DNA of 12,722 nt. Source: an uncultured Mucilaginibacter sp. Its GTDB lineage: Bacteria > Bacteroidota > Bacteroidia > Sphingobacteriales > Sphingobacteriaceae. The position numbers and the translations under genes are program-made. The first letter of the stretch is position 1; every line of letters starts with the position of its first letter. Positions 1 to 7,043 of this stretch are shown here, piece after piece. The stretch lies in NCBI RefSeq assembly GCF_946481715.1, contig NZ_CAMLOV010000159.1:1-12722 (forward strand), written 5' to 3'. The notes under the pieces are model-generated. The model had not been told where the DNA came from. It did not search any database and worked only from the letters and a program-made list of their open reading frames with translations.

Positions 1-1385
1 AGCACACTGTTGGCCGTTGGGCTGTTCAGCTGTAACGAATCTTGCTTTAACCTTCTATCCAGCACGCTAATGCGCTTGCCATTGAGGTACACTGTGGCAT
101 AGTCGCGCATTTCTTTAATTTTAAGCAAACCGCTTGCGGCGTCCTTAAGCGTGGTGCGGTACAGCACAAAACCGTAGCCCTGGTCAATGTCTTCAAAGCT
201 CAGGGGTTTCTCCGATTCTACCGGGATACCCAGGTTGCTAAACAGGTTTGCCTTGCCGCTGAATTTGATCACTTCCAGCGCGAAGGTCATGCGTTTTTTT
301 CCGGGTACATCGGGCAGGGTTTCGCCGGGCGGCAAGTGTTTGGCAATTACAGCCCTGAATTTATCGTATTTGGCAGTAGGGTTGCCTGCTTCATCCAAAG
401 GCGCATCATAATCGTAGCTGGAAGTTTGAGGTGAATAGGACTCTGTTTTGCTCATGTTGGCGCCGTTCATAAAATCGCGCGTGGTGCCGCCATGGAACAT
501 ATACATATTGATGGATATACCCGCTGACAATACCTCATCCAGCTTTTTGGCGTCCGCATCGGCGTTACTGCCGCTGTGAGGTTTGCCCCAGCTATCAAAC
601 CAGCCGGGGTACCACTCGGCTATGTAGTATGGCCCTTTGCCGTTGTGGTATTTGTTGATGAGCTCCTTTACTTTCCTGGGGTTGTCCTCGCCGTTTACTG
701 CGGGCAAAAAACCGGGCAGGTAACCCGCAGGCATTTGCGAAGGCCCATCGCAGGTAAACAGCAAACCGTCAAATCCCGCTTCGCGGAAGATCTTCTCATT
801 TTGCGCAAGGTACTCTTTGTCGTTGCTGTACGATCCGTACTCGTTCTCTATCTGCACCATCAGGATATTGCCGCCGTGGTTCACCTGTAACGGCGCCAGT
901 TGCTTGCCAACCTCCATCATGTAGTTTCGGTAAGCACTGATGAAAGGCCCATCCGTACTGCGCACCTTCATATCTTTACCCTTAAGCAGCCACCAGGGGT
1001 AACCGCCAAATTCCCACTCGGCGCATACATAGGGGCTGGGGCGCAGTACCACCCAAAGGCCTTCCTCTTTGGCAATGCGTATAAATTCGGCAATATCGTT
1101 ATTGCCGGTAAAATCATACTTACCCTGCACCATTTCGTGCGCGTTCCAAAAAACGTAGGTGCCAATGGTGTTTAGGCCCATGGCTTTCGCCATCTTCATT
1201 CGTTCGCGCCAATACTCGCGGGGGATGCGGGTGTAGTGCATCTCGCCCGATATCATTTGCAAGGGTTTACCATCCAGCATAAAGGTGCTGTCGCCAAGGG
1301 CGAAGGTGTGGTTTACGGTTTGGGCATTGCTTAGGGTGATGCCGCTTAAAAACAGGGCACAGTAAATAAATATCCTCTTCAACAT
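1..1385 (-). CDS. Secreted GH35 beta-galactosidase, partial (C-terminus beyond left edge)
   Basis: The frame stays open to the window edge and gives 461 residues. It begins with a signal peptide (K3-R4, hydrophobic 5-18, likely cleavage after S-N-A21, next residue Gln), so the enzyme is exported. The GH35 TIM barrel follows. QIENEYG at 179-184 supplies the acid/base Glu182, AEWYPGW at 256-262 supplies the nucleophile Glu257, and the substrate-loop region FHGGTTRDFMNGAN lies at 297-310. From about residue 360 the beta-rich C-terminal part begins. The family removes terminal beta-linked galactose from glycans; the exact substrate cannot be read here. The start ATG lies 14 nt past the parC stop, so readthrough from parC is likely, although the functions are unrelated; an internal promoter is not excluded. 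Family assignment is firm. The missing C-terminus (usually jelly-roll domains) cannot be judged. Confidence 0.93.
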   Translation of the reverse strand, partial: MLKRIFIYCALFLSGITLSNAQTVNHTFALGDSTFMLDGKPLQMISGEMHYTRIPREYWRERMKMAKAMGLNTIGTYVFWNAHEMVQGKYDFTGNNDIAEFIRIAKEEGLWVVLRPSPYVCAEWEFGGYPWWLLKGKDMKVRSTDGPFISAYRNYMMEVGKQLAPLQVNHGGNILMVQIENEYGSYSNDKEYLAQNEKIFREAGFDGLLFTCDGPSQMPAGYLPGFLPAVNGEDNPRKVKELINKYHNGKGPYYIAEWYPGWFDSWGKPHSGSNADADAKKLDEVLSAGISINMYMFHGGTTRDFMNGANMSKTESYSPQTSSYDYDAPLDEAGNPTAKYDKFRAVIAKHLPPGETLPDVPGKKRMTFALEVIKFSGKANLFSNLGIPVESEKPLSFEDIDQGYGFVLYRTTLKDAASGLLKIKEMRDYATVYLNGKRISVLDRRLKQDSLQLNSPTANSV

Positions 1386-1399
1386 ATCTCGCTCACAAA

Positions 1400-4207
1400 T
1401 TAAAACAGGCCCAGCTGGCCTTTATCGTCTATATCAATATCATCCGGATTGGTTATCTCGAAATCTATCTTTTTCTTTGGAATTTCCTCCGATTTTTGAA
1501 GATTTTCACCGATTTTTTCCGGTAAATCAGGCTGTTTTGGCTCAACTGATTCGTCAGATTTAACGGCGGCCGGGGCCGATTGTTGTGCAGCCGGGGCGGC
1601 ATCGCTAACCTGCTTGTCTTCGCCAGTGAGGGTAATCTCCGTATCTTCTACCGAGTCGGGTGCCGGGTCTGGTACATCCTCCGCATCGTCGTGCTCGGCT
1701 ATTAGTTCCACCGTTTTTACAAGGTGCACGGACAGGCGGTTACCCATGGCTTTCATGCCTTTTACATCTATCAGGTCGGTCAAATTCAATTCCGCCGTTT
1801 CGGGGATCAGCGCTTTGCCCTTCAACTGCTCAACCTTAACAATAGGCTGCGAAGCACCGGAGATGATGATAAGTTTTGAACCGGGTTCATCGCTTATAAT
1901 GCTGGTTTGCTTGCCTATAACCGTATTTTCGAACACAAAACGCTTCACCATGTAGTTCTTCGATTTACCATCATAGTGTACTACTGCAAACACTTTGGCA
2001 GGGTCGTACTTTTCAATAACGGTCATTTTATCATCAAAGTGGTTGTTTAGGTCAAAGCTGGTTAGCTCATAGGTGCCGTTGCCAAATATGTTAAGGATGC
2101 GGTCGTCACCATCAAATTCGCCCAGGTATTTGCCACGGCCATCTGCGTTGAGGCGTTTTAATATGTCATCGTACCATATTTTACGCCCTGCCAAAGTAGA
2201 AACACCCTTGCTTTTCAGCACCACCTTTTTCACCGGGTACTTGGTAACCATGTTACCCATCGATCCGCGTCCTTTTATGGCAAGCACAGCAAAATCCTCA
2301 TCAAAATTGAGCTTTTTCAGCTTAGCATGCGGTTTCAGCTGCACGTTTACTACCTCCGCCTCACCATTTGGGTTAGCGGTAAAGTACAGTGTTTTAGATC
2401 CTTTGCTGCCTTTGGTGAGATCGTACTCCTTATCTCTGGTAATACCTGCAACCGAGAAGCGCTTGATATAACTTACGCCGCTTTGCCCGTCTTTATAGAT
2501 CATGTTATACACGGTACGCTCGTCGTTCTTTTTAAACACGGCCACGTGCAAAATATCCTTACCCACAAAAACCTTATCCTGCACGCGTACCACCACAAAC
2601 TTGCCATCCTCGCGGAAAACAATGATATCGTCGATATCCGAGCATTCACCTACTAACTCTACGTTATCTTCTTTTTTCAGCGCAGAGCCTATGAAACCAT
2701 CTACACGGTTTACAAATAGTTTGATATTGGCCAACGCCACCTGCGATGCTTCTACCTTATCAAAGGTGCGCAGTTCGGTTTTGCGGCCGCGGTCTTTACC
2801 GTATTTATCTCTTAATTTTTCAAACCAGGCAATGGTGTAATCTGTAAGGTGCTTCAGGTGATGTTTTACCTGTTTTATCTCGGCTTCCAGGTTTTTGATC
2901 TGCTCGTCGGTCTTTTTAAAATCGAAGCGGGTGATGCTGCTCATTGGCTTATCAATCAGCTTTTTATAGTCCTCCGCCAATATCTCCCGGTAAAACAGCG
3001 GGAAGAAAGGCGTAAACAAACGTGTCAACGCTTCAACCACCAGTTCGAAGGTTGAGGAACCTTCGTAGTCGGGATGTTTATACATCCCTTCCTGTATAAA
3101 TATTTTCAGTAAGGAACTGAAGAATATTTTCTCCATCAACTCCTTTAGCTTTATCTCCAGCTCTTGTTTAAGCAACTCGCGAGTGTAGTTGGTGCTCTCC
3201 ACCAACATATCGTTCACGCTCATAAAGCGTGGCTTATCGTCCTGTATCACACAGGTATTTGGCGATATAGACACCTCGCAATCGGTAAAGGCGTATAGGG
3301 CATCAATGGTAACATCGGGCGAAATACCAGGTGCCAGGTGGATAACGATCTCTACGCTTTGCGCGGTGTTATCCTCAATCTTTTTAATCTTGATCTTACC
3401 CTTATCATTGGCGGATATAACGCTGTCTATCAAGCTACCCGTGGTAGTTGTAAATGGTATCTCGGTAATGGTCAGCGTTTTTTTATCGCGCTCTATAATT
3501 TTGGCGCGTACACGTACCCTACCGCCGCGCTGCCCTTCGTTATAAGCAGAAGCATCTGCCATACCGCCCGTTGGGAAATCGGGCAGTAAATTGGGGCGGA
3601 TACCTTTTAGCGATGCAATGGATGCATCAAGCAGTTCGATAAAGTTATGCGGCAATATTTTTGTAGCCAAACCTACGGCAATACCTTCTGCACCCTGCGC
3701 CAATAGCAACGGAAACTTTACGGGTAAGGTTATTGGTTCGCGGTTACGGCCATCATAGCTAGCCTGCCAAACGGTTGTATCGGGGTTAAATACCACATCC
3801 AGCGCAAACTTTGAAAGCCGCGCCTCGATGTAACGGGGAGCAGCAGCCGAATCGCCGGTTACAGGGTCGCCCCAGTTGCCCTGGCAATCTATCAACAGGT
3901 TCTTTTGCCCTATCTGCACCATGGCATCACCTATGGAGGCATCACCGTGGGGGTGGTACTTCATGGTGTTACCGATGACGTTGGCTGCCTTATTAAAACG
4001 CCCGTCGTCCATCTCCTTCAACGAGTGCAGGATACGGCGCTGTACCGGTTTTAAACCATCGTTTAGGTGCGGCACAGCACGGTCGAGAATTACATAGGAT
4101 GCGTAGTCCAGGAACCAGTTTTCGTAAAGCCCATCAAGGGTTGTTATGGTATGAAGCTTGTCTTCAGTATTATCAGGGATGTTATCAGGATGCAGATCGT
4201 CACTCAT
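1400..4207 (-). CDS. parC: DNA topoisomerase IV subunit A (ParC), Bacteroidota type with long C-terminal tail
   Basis: This 935-residue protein is the DNA-breaking subunit of the type IIA topoisomerase that unlinks replicated chromosomes. The winged-helix core has the HPHGD motif at 85-89 and the catalytic pair Arg125-Tyr126 in AAAPRYIEAR. A coiled-coil segment (about 434-470) belongs to the C-gate arms. A beta-pinwheel DNA-wrapping domain spans roughly 505-835, with only degenerate GyrA-box-like stretches (KGRGSMGN at 645-652, KGMKAMGN at 816-823). The canonical GyrA box is absent, which together with the partner at 7044-8939 favours ParC over GyrA. Residues 838-935 are acidic, Pro/Ala-rich and probably disordered, and end in QLGLF. 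The residue equivalent to E. coli ParC Ser80 is Ala90; the acidic one is kept (Asp94). Unlike the common arrangement, parE is about 2.8 kb away with other genes between. Confidence 0.95.
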   Translation of the reverse strand: MSDDLHPDNIPDNTEDKLHTITTLDGLYENWFLDYASYVILDRAVPHLNDGLKPVQRRILHSLKEMDDGRFNKAANVIGNTMKYHPHGDASIGDAMVQIGQKNLLIDCQGNWGDPVTGDSAAAPRYIEARLSKFALDVVFNPDTTVWQASYDGRNREPITLPVKFPLLLAQGAEGIAVGLATKILPHNFIELLDASIASLKGIRPNLLPDFPTGGMADASAYNEGQRGGRVRVRAKIIERDKKTLTITEIPFTTTTGSLIDSVISANDKGKIKIKKIEDNTAQSVEIVIHLAPGISPDVTIDALYAFTDCEVSISPNTCVIQDDKPRFMSVNDMLVESTNYTRELLKQELEIKLKELMEKIFFSSLLKIFIQEGMYKHPDYEGSSTFELVVEALTRLFTPFFPLFYREILAEDYKKLIDKPMSSITRFDFKKTDEQIKNLEAEIKQVKHHLKHLTDYTIAWFEKLRDKYGKDRGRKTELRTFDKVEASQVALANIKLFVNRVDGFIGSALKKEDNVELVGECSDIDDIIVFREDGKFVVVRVQDKVFVGKDILHVAVFKKNDERTVYNMIYKDGQSGVSYIKRFSVAGITRDKEYDLTKGSKGSKTLYFTANPNGEAEVVNVQLKPHAKLKKLNFDEDFAVLAIKGRGSMGNMVTKYPVKKVVLKSKGVSTLAGRKIWYDDILKRLNADGRGKYLGEFDGDDRILNIFGNGTYELTSFDLNNHFDDKMTVIEKYDPAKVFAVVHYDGKSKNYMVKRFVFENTVIGKQTSIISDEPGSKLIIISGASQPIVKVEQLKGKALIPETAELNLTDLIDVKGMKAMGNRLSVHLVKTVELIAEHDDAEDVPDPAPDSVEDTEITLTGEDKQVSDAAPAAQQSAPAAVKSDESVEPKQPDLPEKIGENLQKSEEIPKKKIDFEITNPDDIDIDDKGQLGLF

Positions 4208-4233
4208 TCTTCAGCAAAAAAAATTTGGATGGG

Positions 4234-4241
4234 TAAAGATA
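4234..4241 (-). promoter_or_regulatory. Possible parC -7 promoter element
   Basis: On the minus strand this reads TATCTTTA, one mismatch from the Bacteroidota -7 box TAnnTTTG. A weak -33 candidate (TTCG) lies about 21 bp upstream, inside the palindrome at 4262-4273. Transcription would start about 20 nt before the parC ATG. The match is imperfect. Confidence 0.3.
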
Positions 4242-4246
4242 AGATA

Positions 4247-4290
4247 ATGTGCAGATATGTACCGAACATTCGGGATGCAGATGTGCAGAT
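4247..4290. repeat. ATGTGCAGAT direct repeats flanking a CCGAA/TTCGG palindrome upstream of parC
   Basis: ATGTGCAGAT occurs exactly at 4247-4256 and 4281-4290, with a further GCAGAT between them next to the second copy. Between the repeats is the inverted repeat CCGAA-CA-TTCGG (4262-4273). All of this lies in the 105-bp gap between the YdeI-like gene and parC, where an operator would be expected. Whether a protein binds here is unknown. Confidence 0.4.
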
Positions 4291-4312
4291 TTTATGCACA
4301 ATACTGCGAGGA

Positions 4313-4828
4313 TTAGCCCTCCCTCAACTTCTTCCTCTCCCGTAGCATCATCCCGTAATCCATCCTCCTTAGCGCCGCATTTACGGTACTTACTATCCTG
4401 TTTGTCCTTGTTTCCTCGGTTTTTGCATCATTTATCCATTTAATAAAATACCCCCGGTGCGATTTGGTGATGCTATTAAAATAATCGGCCGCTTCGGGTT
4501 CAAAATCAAAACACTCCTGCAAATCTTCGGGAACTTCTAGCTTAAAATCCACGTCAAACTCCAGCCTTACCCGCAGCAAGGCACCTTTCTCTTTGCGGAT
4601 GCCTTTACGGATCTCCTGCCGCAGGGCCATGATGTGTTTTCCCTCGCCCATCGGCATCAAGCTCATGCCGGCAATGGGTAGTTCATCCAAAAAGCCACGC
4701 ACCCTGAACGATCTCCTGTCACTTGGTTTTAACTCCATGGCAATGTCCGCAGGGATCTCGATATAGGTCCAGCCTGTTTTATCGCCGTATTGGTTAAACT
4801 GTAGGATTATGGTATTAAAATCGACCAT
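4313..4828 (-). CDS. YdeI/OmpD-associated family protein with N-terminal DUF1905 domain
   Basis: I start this gene at the ATG at 4828 (171 residues, beginning MVDFNTII); a TTG two codons upstream is possible but less likely. Residues 1-90 or so, with GWTYIEIP, RVRGFLDELP and the LMPMGEGKHIMAL stretch, match the DUF1905 barrel. The C-terminal part from about 105, with EPEAADYFNSI, the IKWINDAKTEETRTNRI block and a basic end, matches the YdeI/OmpD-associated (OmdA-like) helical domain. Members are small, soluble and poorly characterised; a few have been linked to bacteriocin tolerance, but no function can be assigned here. No signal peptide is visible, so it is probably cytoplasmic. It precedes parC by 105 nt on the same strand and is divergent from the gene at 4963. 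Confidence 0.82.
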   Translation of the reverse strand: MVDFNTIILQFNQYGDKTGWTYIEIPADIAMELKPSDRRSFRVRGFLDELPIAGMSLMPMGEGKHIMALRQEIRKGIRKEKGALLRVRLEFDVDFKLEVPEDLQECFDFEPEAADYFNSITKSHRGYFIKWINDAKTEETRTNRIVSTVNAALRRMDYGMMLRERKKLREG

Positions 4829-4831
4829 GCC

Positions 4832-4839
4832 CAAATATA
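4832..4839 (-). promoter_or_regulatory. TAnnTTTG-like -7 element directly in front of the YdeI-like start codon
   Basis: On the minus strand this reads TATATTTG, a full match to the Bacteroidota -7 consensus TAnnTTTG, ending 3 nt before the ATG at 4828. If used, transcription would begin at or within a few bases of the start codon, giving a leaderless mRNA. No clear -33 TTTG is found at the right distance, so this may be a chance match in AT-rich sequence. Confidence 0.35.
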
Positions 4840-4866
4840 TAGATTGGGCAGCAAATGTTAAATGTT

Positions 4867-4888
4867 TGTTAAATGATAATATTTAACA
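4867..4888. repeat. 8-bp inverted repeat in a divergent promoter region, with an extra half-site
   Basis: TGTTAAAT (4867-4874) and ATTTAACA (4881-4888) form a perfect inverted repeat with a 6-bp spacer. A further ATGTTAAAT copy lies one helical turn away (4856-4864). The repeat sits between the divergent genes starting at 4828 and 4963, which suits a dimeric regulator acting on both. No regulator gene is adjacent, so this is inference from position and symmetry. Confidence 0.4.
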
Positions 4889-4962
4889 CTTTGAGGTGTA
4901 ACACATCGGTTGTTGGGTGCATCTTATGAGTATAAAATCAAAACCAAATAACTTATAATATC

Positions 4963-5391
4963 ATGAAAAATCTAAAATCAATTATCCTCGGCTTAGCCCT
5001 ATTATTAGTATGTGGCGCCGTAAACGCAAACCCTATCCCAACAAACGAAAACCTTACTGCTACCCACGCCATAAATACTTATGTTGACGCCATAACGCGT
5101 GGTAAATTAGGCGGGCTTAACGATGTGCTTGACCAATCGGTAAAATTTAGCATGCTGCGCGGCAAAAAAGTTTTAAGCTTTGATAAAAAGCAAATGATGG
5201 AGTTTTTTAAAGGCGACAAAAACGTGGAGCAAGCCTGCACTACCAGCACAGATATTGTAGAAAACAGTGCCGATGTTAAAGTGGTAAAAGTGGATATGAA
5301 ATACGATGGCTTTACCCGCAGCAACTACGTAACCGTAGCAAACACAGGCGATGGCTGGAGGATAACCAACGTTTACAGCGTTTTTAAATAG
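4963..5391 (+). CDS. Small secreted NTF2-like protein (putative lumazine-binding / SnoaL-like fold)
   Basis: The 142-residue protein begins with a clear signal peptide (MKNLK, hydrophobic 6-18, likely cleavage after V-N-A), so it is exported, probably to the periplasm. The mature part, about 120 residues, has the order of an NTF2-like fold: a helix (ATHAINTYVDAITRG), the FSMLRGKKVLSFDKKQMMEFF segment, and then strands ending in GDGWRITNVYSVFK. This matches the 'putative lumazine-binding' group common in Bacteroidota. Despite that name, ligand binding is not established and no catalytic residues are evident. The gene stands alone on the plus strand, has a 130-bp upstream gap containing an inverted repeat, and ends at a strong terminator. 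Confidence 0.8.
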   Translation: MKNLKSIILGLALLLVCGAVNANPIPTNENLTATHAINTYVDAITRGKLGGLNDVLDQSVKFSMLRGKKVLSFDKKQMMEFFKGDKNVEQACTTSTDIVENSADVKVVKVDMKYDGFTRSNYVTVANTGDGWRITNVYSVFK

Positions 5392-5424
5392 TTTTTTATT
5401 AGTTTAGTTTAGTGTTTAAGTGTG

Positions 5425-5460
5425 AGGCGCCCCGATGTATCGGGGCGCCTTTATTATTTT
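5425..5460 (+). terminator. Intrinsic terminator between convergent genes
   Basis: A perfect 11-bp stem, AGGCGCCCCGA (5425-5435) paired with TCGGGGCGCCT (5440-5450), is closed by a TGTA loop and followed by TTATTATTTT. It ends the NTF2-like transcript. It also lies immediately after the SGNH hydrolase stop on the minus strand; the stem would form there too, but the downstream tract on that strand is not T-rich, so termination in that direction would be weaker. Confidence 0.92.
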
Positions 5461-6113
5461 ACATAGGGCTGCAAAACTGCCTGCCATTTGTCATACCCGG
5501 TTTTATTGAGGTGTAGCAAGTCGCTCTCAAATAAGGATGAATCGGGTTGCATGGTTGCCTGGTTTAATATTACCGATGCCACATCGATGTAATGCCCCTT
5601 CTTTTTCCCGGCCAAGAAAGCTTTAATTTTGGTGTTGGCTATCTTTACTTCGGGGAAGTATTTGGCACGGCTGGGGCTGGGTTTTACAGCTAAGAAGTAA
5701 ACCTCGGCATTAGACAATTTACGGCTCAGCATAGCCCATAGTTTGGTAAATTCTTCTGCCACAAAATCGCCTGTTTTACCGGCAGCTATATCATTTTCAC
5801 CTGCATAAATAAAAACCTTTTTGGGCCGATAGGGAAATAAAATATACGGTGTATAATAATCTACCAATTGCTCTAAAGTACAACCACCCACGCCGCGGCG
5901 GATGATGGGCTTATTGCTAAAGCGTTGCTCCAGGTCGGTCCATTTGCGGATAGAGGAGCTGCCGATAAACAAGATGCCATCCTTTGGCGGAAATTTGAGG
6001 CTGTCCTGCTTTTTAAAATCGCGTATCTCATTATCGAAGGGGAAACCGGTTTGAGCATTGGCCCTAAAGCCCGTTACGGCTAAAATAAAAAGTATTATAA
6101 TCCTCAATTTCAT
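5454..6113 (-). CDS. Secreted SGNH/GDSL-family hydrolase (esterase-like)
   Basis: The 219-residue protein has a signal peptide (MKLR, hydrophobic 5-14, likely cleavage after A-N-A20 before Gln). All SGNH blocks are present: GSSSIRKW at 51-58 with nucleophile Ser53 (Ser in place of the Asp of GDS), GVGG at 74-77 (oxyanion Gly), AGEND at 104-108 (oxyanion Asn107), and SDLLHLN at 197-203 with Asp198 and His201. The enzyme should cleave an ester, for example an acyl or acetyl group on a sugar or lipid; the substrate is not readable. Its ATG overlaps the stop of the cytidine deaminase gene by 4 nt (ATGA), so the two are probably translationally coupled and it is the last gene of the parE group. 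Confidence 0.88.
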   Translation of the reverse strand: MKLRIIILFILAVTGFRANAQTGFPFDNEIRDFKKQDSLKFPPKDGILFIGSSSIRKWTDLEQRFSNKPIIRRGVGGCTLEQLVDYYTPYILFPYRPKKVFIYAGENDIAAGKTGDFVAEEFTKLWAMLSRKLSNAEVYFLAVKPSPSRAKYFPEVKIANTKIKAFLAGKKKGHYIDVASVILNQATMQPDSSLFESDLLHLNKTGYDKWQAVLQPYVK

Positions 6114-6604
6114 ATTGCTTGCGATAATCTTTCTTCAAAAAACATAAAGGGCATAAGGCTGTGTACGCCATCAATTTCCCAAACGGGTCCGTCGATGCAA
6201 TATAACAACATTTTAAAAGGGCTGTTTTGGCGTTTTTCGCATTCGGCCATTACCTGCAGGCAGGCACCGCACGATGTTACGGGTTTTAAAAGGGCAAACT
6301 CATCAGTTTTAGCGGTTACGGCCATGCTTACAATAGGGTCATCAGCATGGCTGGTACCCCAATGGAACAAGGCAACCCGCTCGGCACAAAGCCCGGATGG
6401 ATATGCCACATTTTCCTGATTGCTGGCGTGCAATATTGTACCGCTCTTAAGTAGCAATGCAGCACCCACCCTAAATTTTGAATAGGGTGAATGCGAGGTA
6501 GCAAAAGCTTTCACAGCTTCCTGGCAAAGATTATGGTCGATGTTGTTCAATTCCTCAACAGTATCGTATTCCTTAAAGGCTATTTTTATTTCGTGCTTTG
6601 TCAT
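6110..6604 (-). CDS. cdd: Cytidine deaminase
   Basis: The 164-residue cytosolic enzyme converts cytidine and deoxycytidine to uridine and deoxyuridine for pyrimidine salvage. The zinc site is complete: Cys73 and the catalytic Glu75 in LCAER, then Cys112 and Cys115 in SCGACLQ. Three cysteine ligands and this length match the short, homotetrameric class. YSKFRVGAALL (41-51) and NQENVAYPSG (62-71) are the usual nucleoside-binding stretches. The residue before the second zinc motif is Ser rather than the more usual Pro (TSCGAC for PCGAC), which should be tolerated. It lies 42 nt after the lipoprotein gene and overlaps the SGNH hydrolase gene by 4 nt, so all three are likely on the parE transcript. 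Confidence 0.93.
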   Translation of the reverse strand: MTKHEIKIAFKEYDTVEELNNIDHNLCQEAVKAFATSHSPYSKFRVGAALLLKSGTILHASNQENVAYPSGLCAERVALFHWGTSHADDPIVSMAVTAKTDEFALLKPVTSCGACLQVMAECEKRQNSPFKMLLYCIDGPVWEIDGVHSLMPFMFFEERLSQAI

Positions 6605-6646
6605 ATTGTAGCTCCGCCTGAAAAAGAGGGGGATACAAGATAAGGC

Positions 6647-7036
6647 TTAATCTTTAAACTTCCAAAATTTGGAGGTTCCGAAATCTTTTGAATCCATTAT
6701 CAAAGTGTCTTTGATAAAATATACTTTGAAGCGCTCAGGGCCATCATCATACATTATTTTTATGGAGTCGGCGGTTATTGAGTATTTATAAGACGCAAAC
6801 TGATCAACATAATAAATGGAATCCAGCCTTATATCAAACGTTGCATTCGCGTCTGAACCATCTGTCCAGACCCCTATTAAACTATCTTTAAAAGATGCTT
6901 TTACTACCGGCCCCGATACTCCAGGCAAAAAATCCTGCTTCAACTTTAGCGAATCTTTTTTATATACTATCTTTTTAGGCGCTTGGTTGCATCCCAAAAC
7001 GAGTAAGCTAATAAGCAGGGACGAATATTTCTTCAT
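6647..7036 (-). CDS. Small lipoprotein of unknown function
   Basis: The 129-residue protein starts MKKYSSLLISLLVLGC, a lipoprotein signal with lipobox V-L-G-C and lipidated Cys16, so it should be anchored in a membrane facing the periplasm or surface. The mature part has a basic, probably flexible stretch (17-45), then a beta-rich domain of about 80 residues starting with LIGVWTDG. A G-x-W near the domain start and alternating strands recall lipocalin-like folds, but this is only a resemblance. The gene begins 7 nt after the parE stop and is very likely co-transcribed with it. I do not recognise a specific family. Confidence 0.75.
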   Translation of the reverse strand: MKKYSSLLISLLVLGCNQAPKKIVYKKDSLKLKQDFLPGVSGPVVKASFKDSLIGVWTDGSDANATFDIRLDSIYYVDQFASYKYSITADSIKIMYDDGPERFKVYFIKDTLIMDSKDFGTSKFWKFKD

Positions 7037-7043
7037 TATAATA

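Noticed and set aside
1614..3589. Several plus-strand open frames of 68-132 codons antisense to parC
   Set aside because: parC is intact and fully supported; these are antisense by-products of its codon composition.
4865..4893. Plus-strand promoter for the NTF2-like gene (TTTG, 17 bp, ACACTTTG)
   Set aside because: The -7 box lacks the TA of TAnnTTTG, so it is not listed as a feature.
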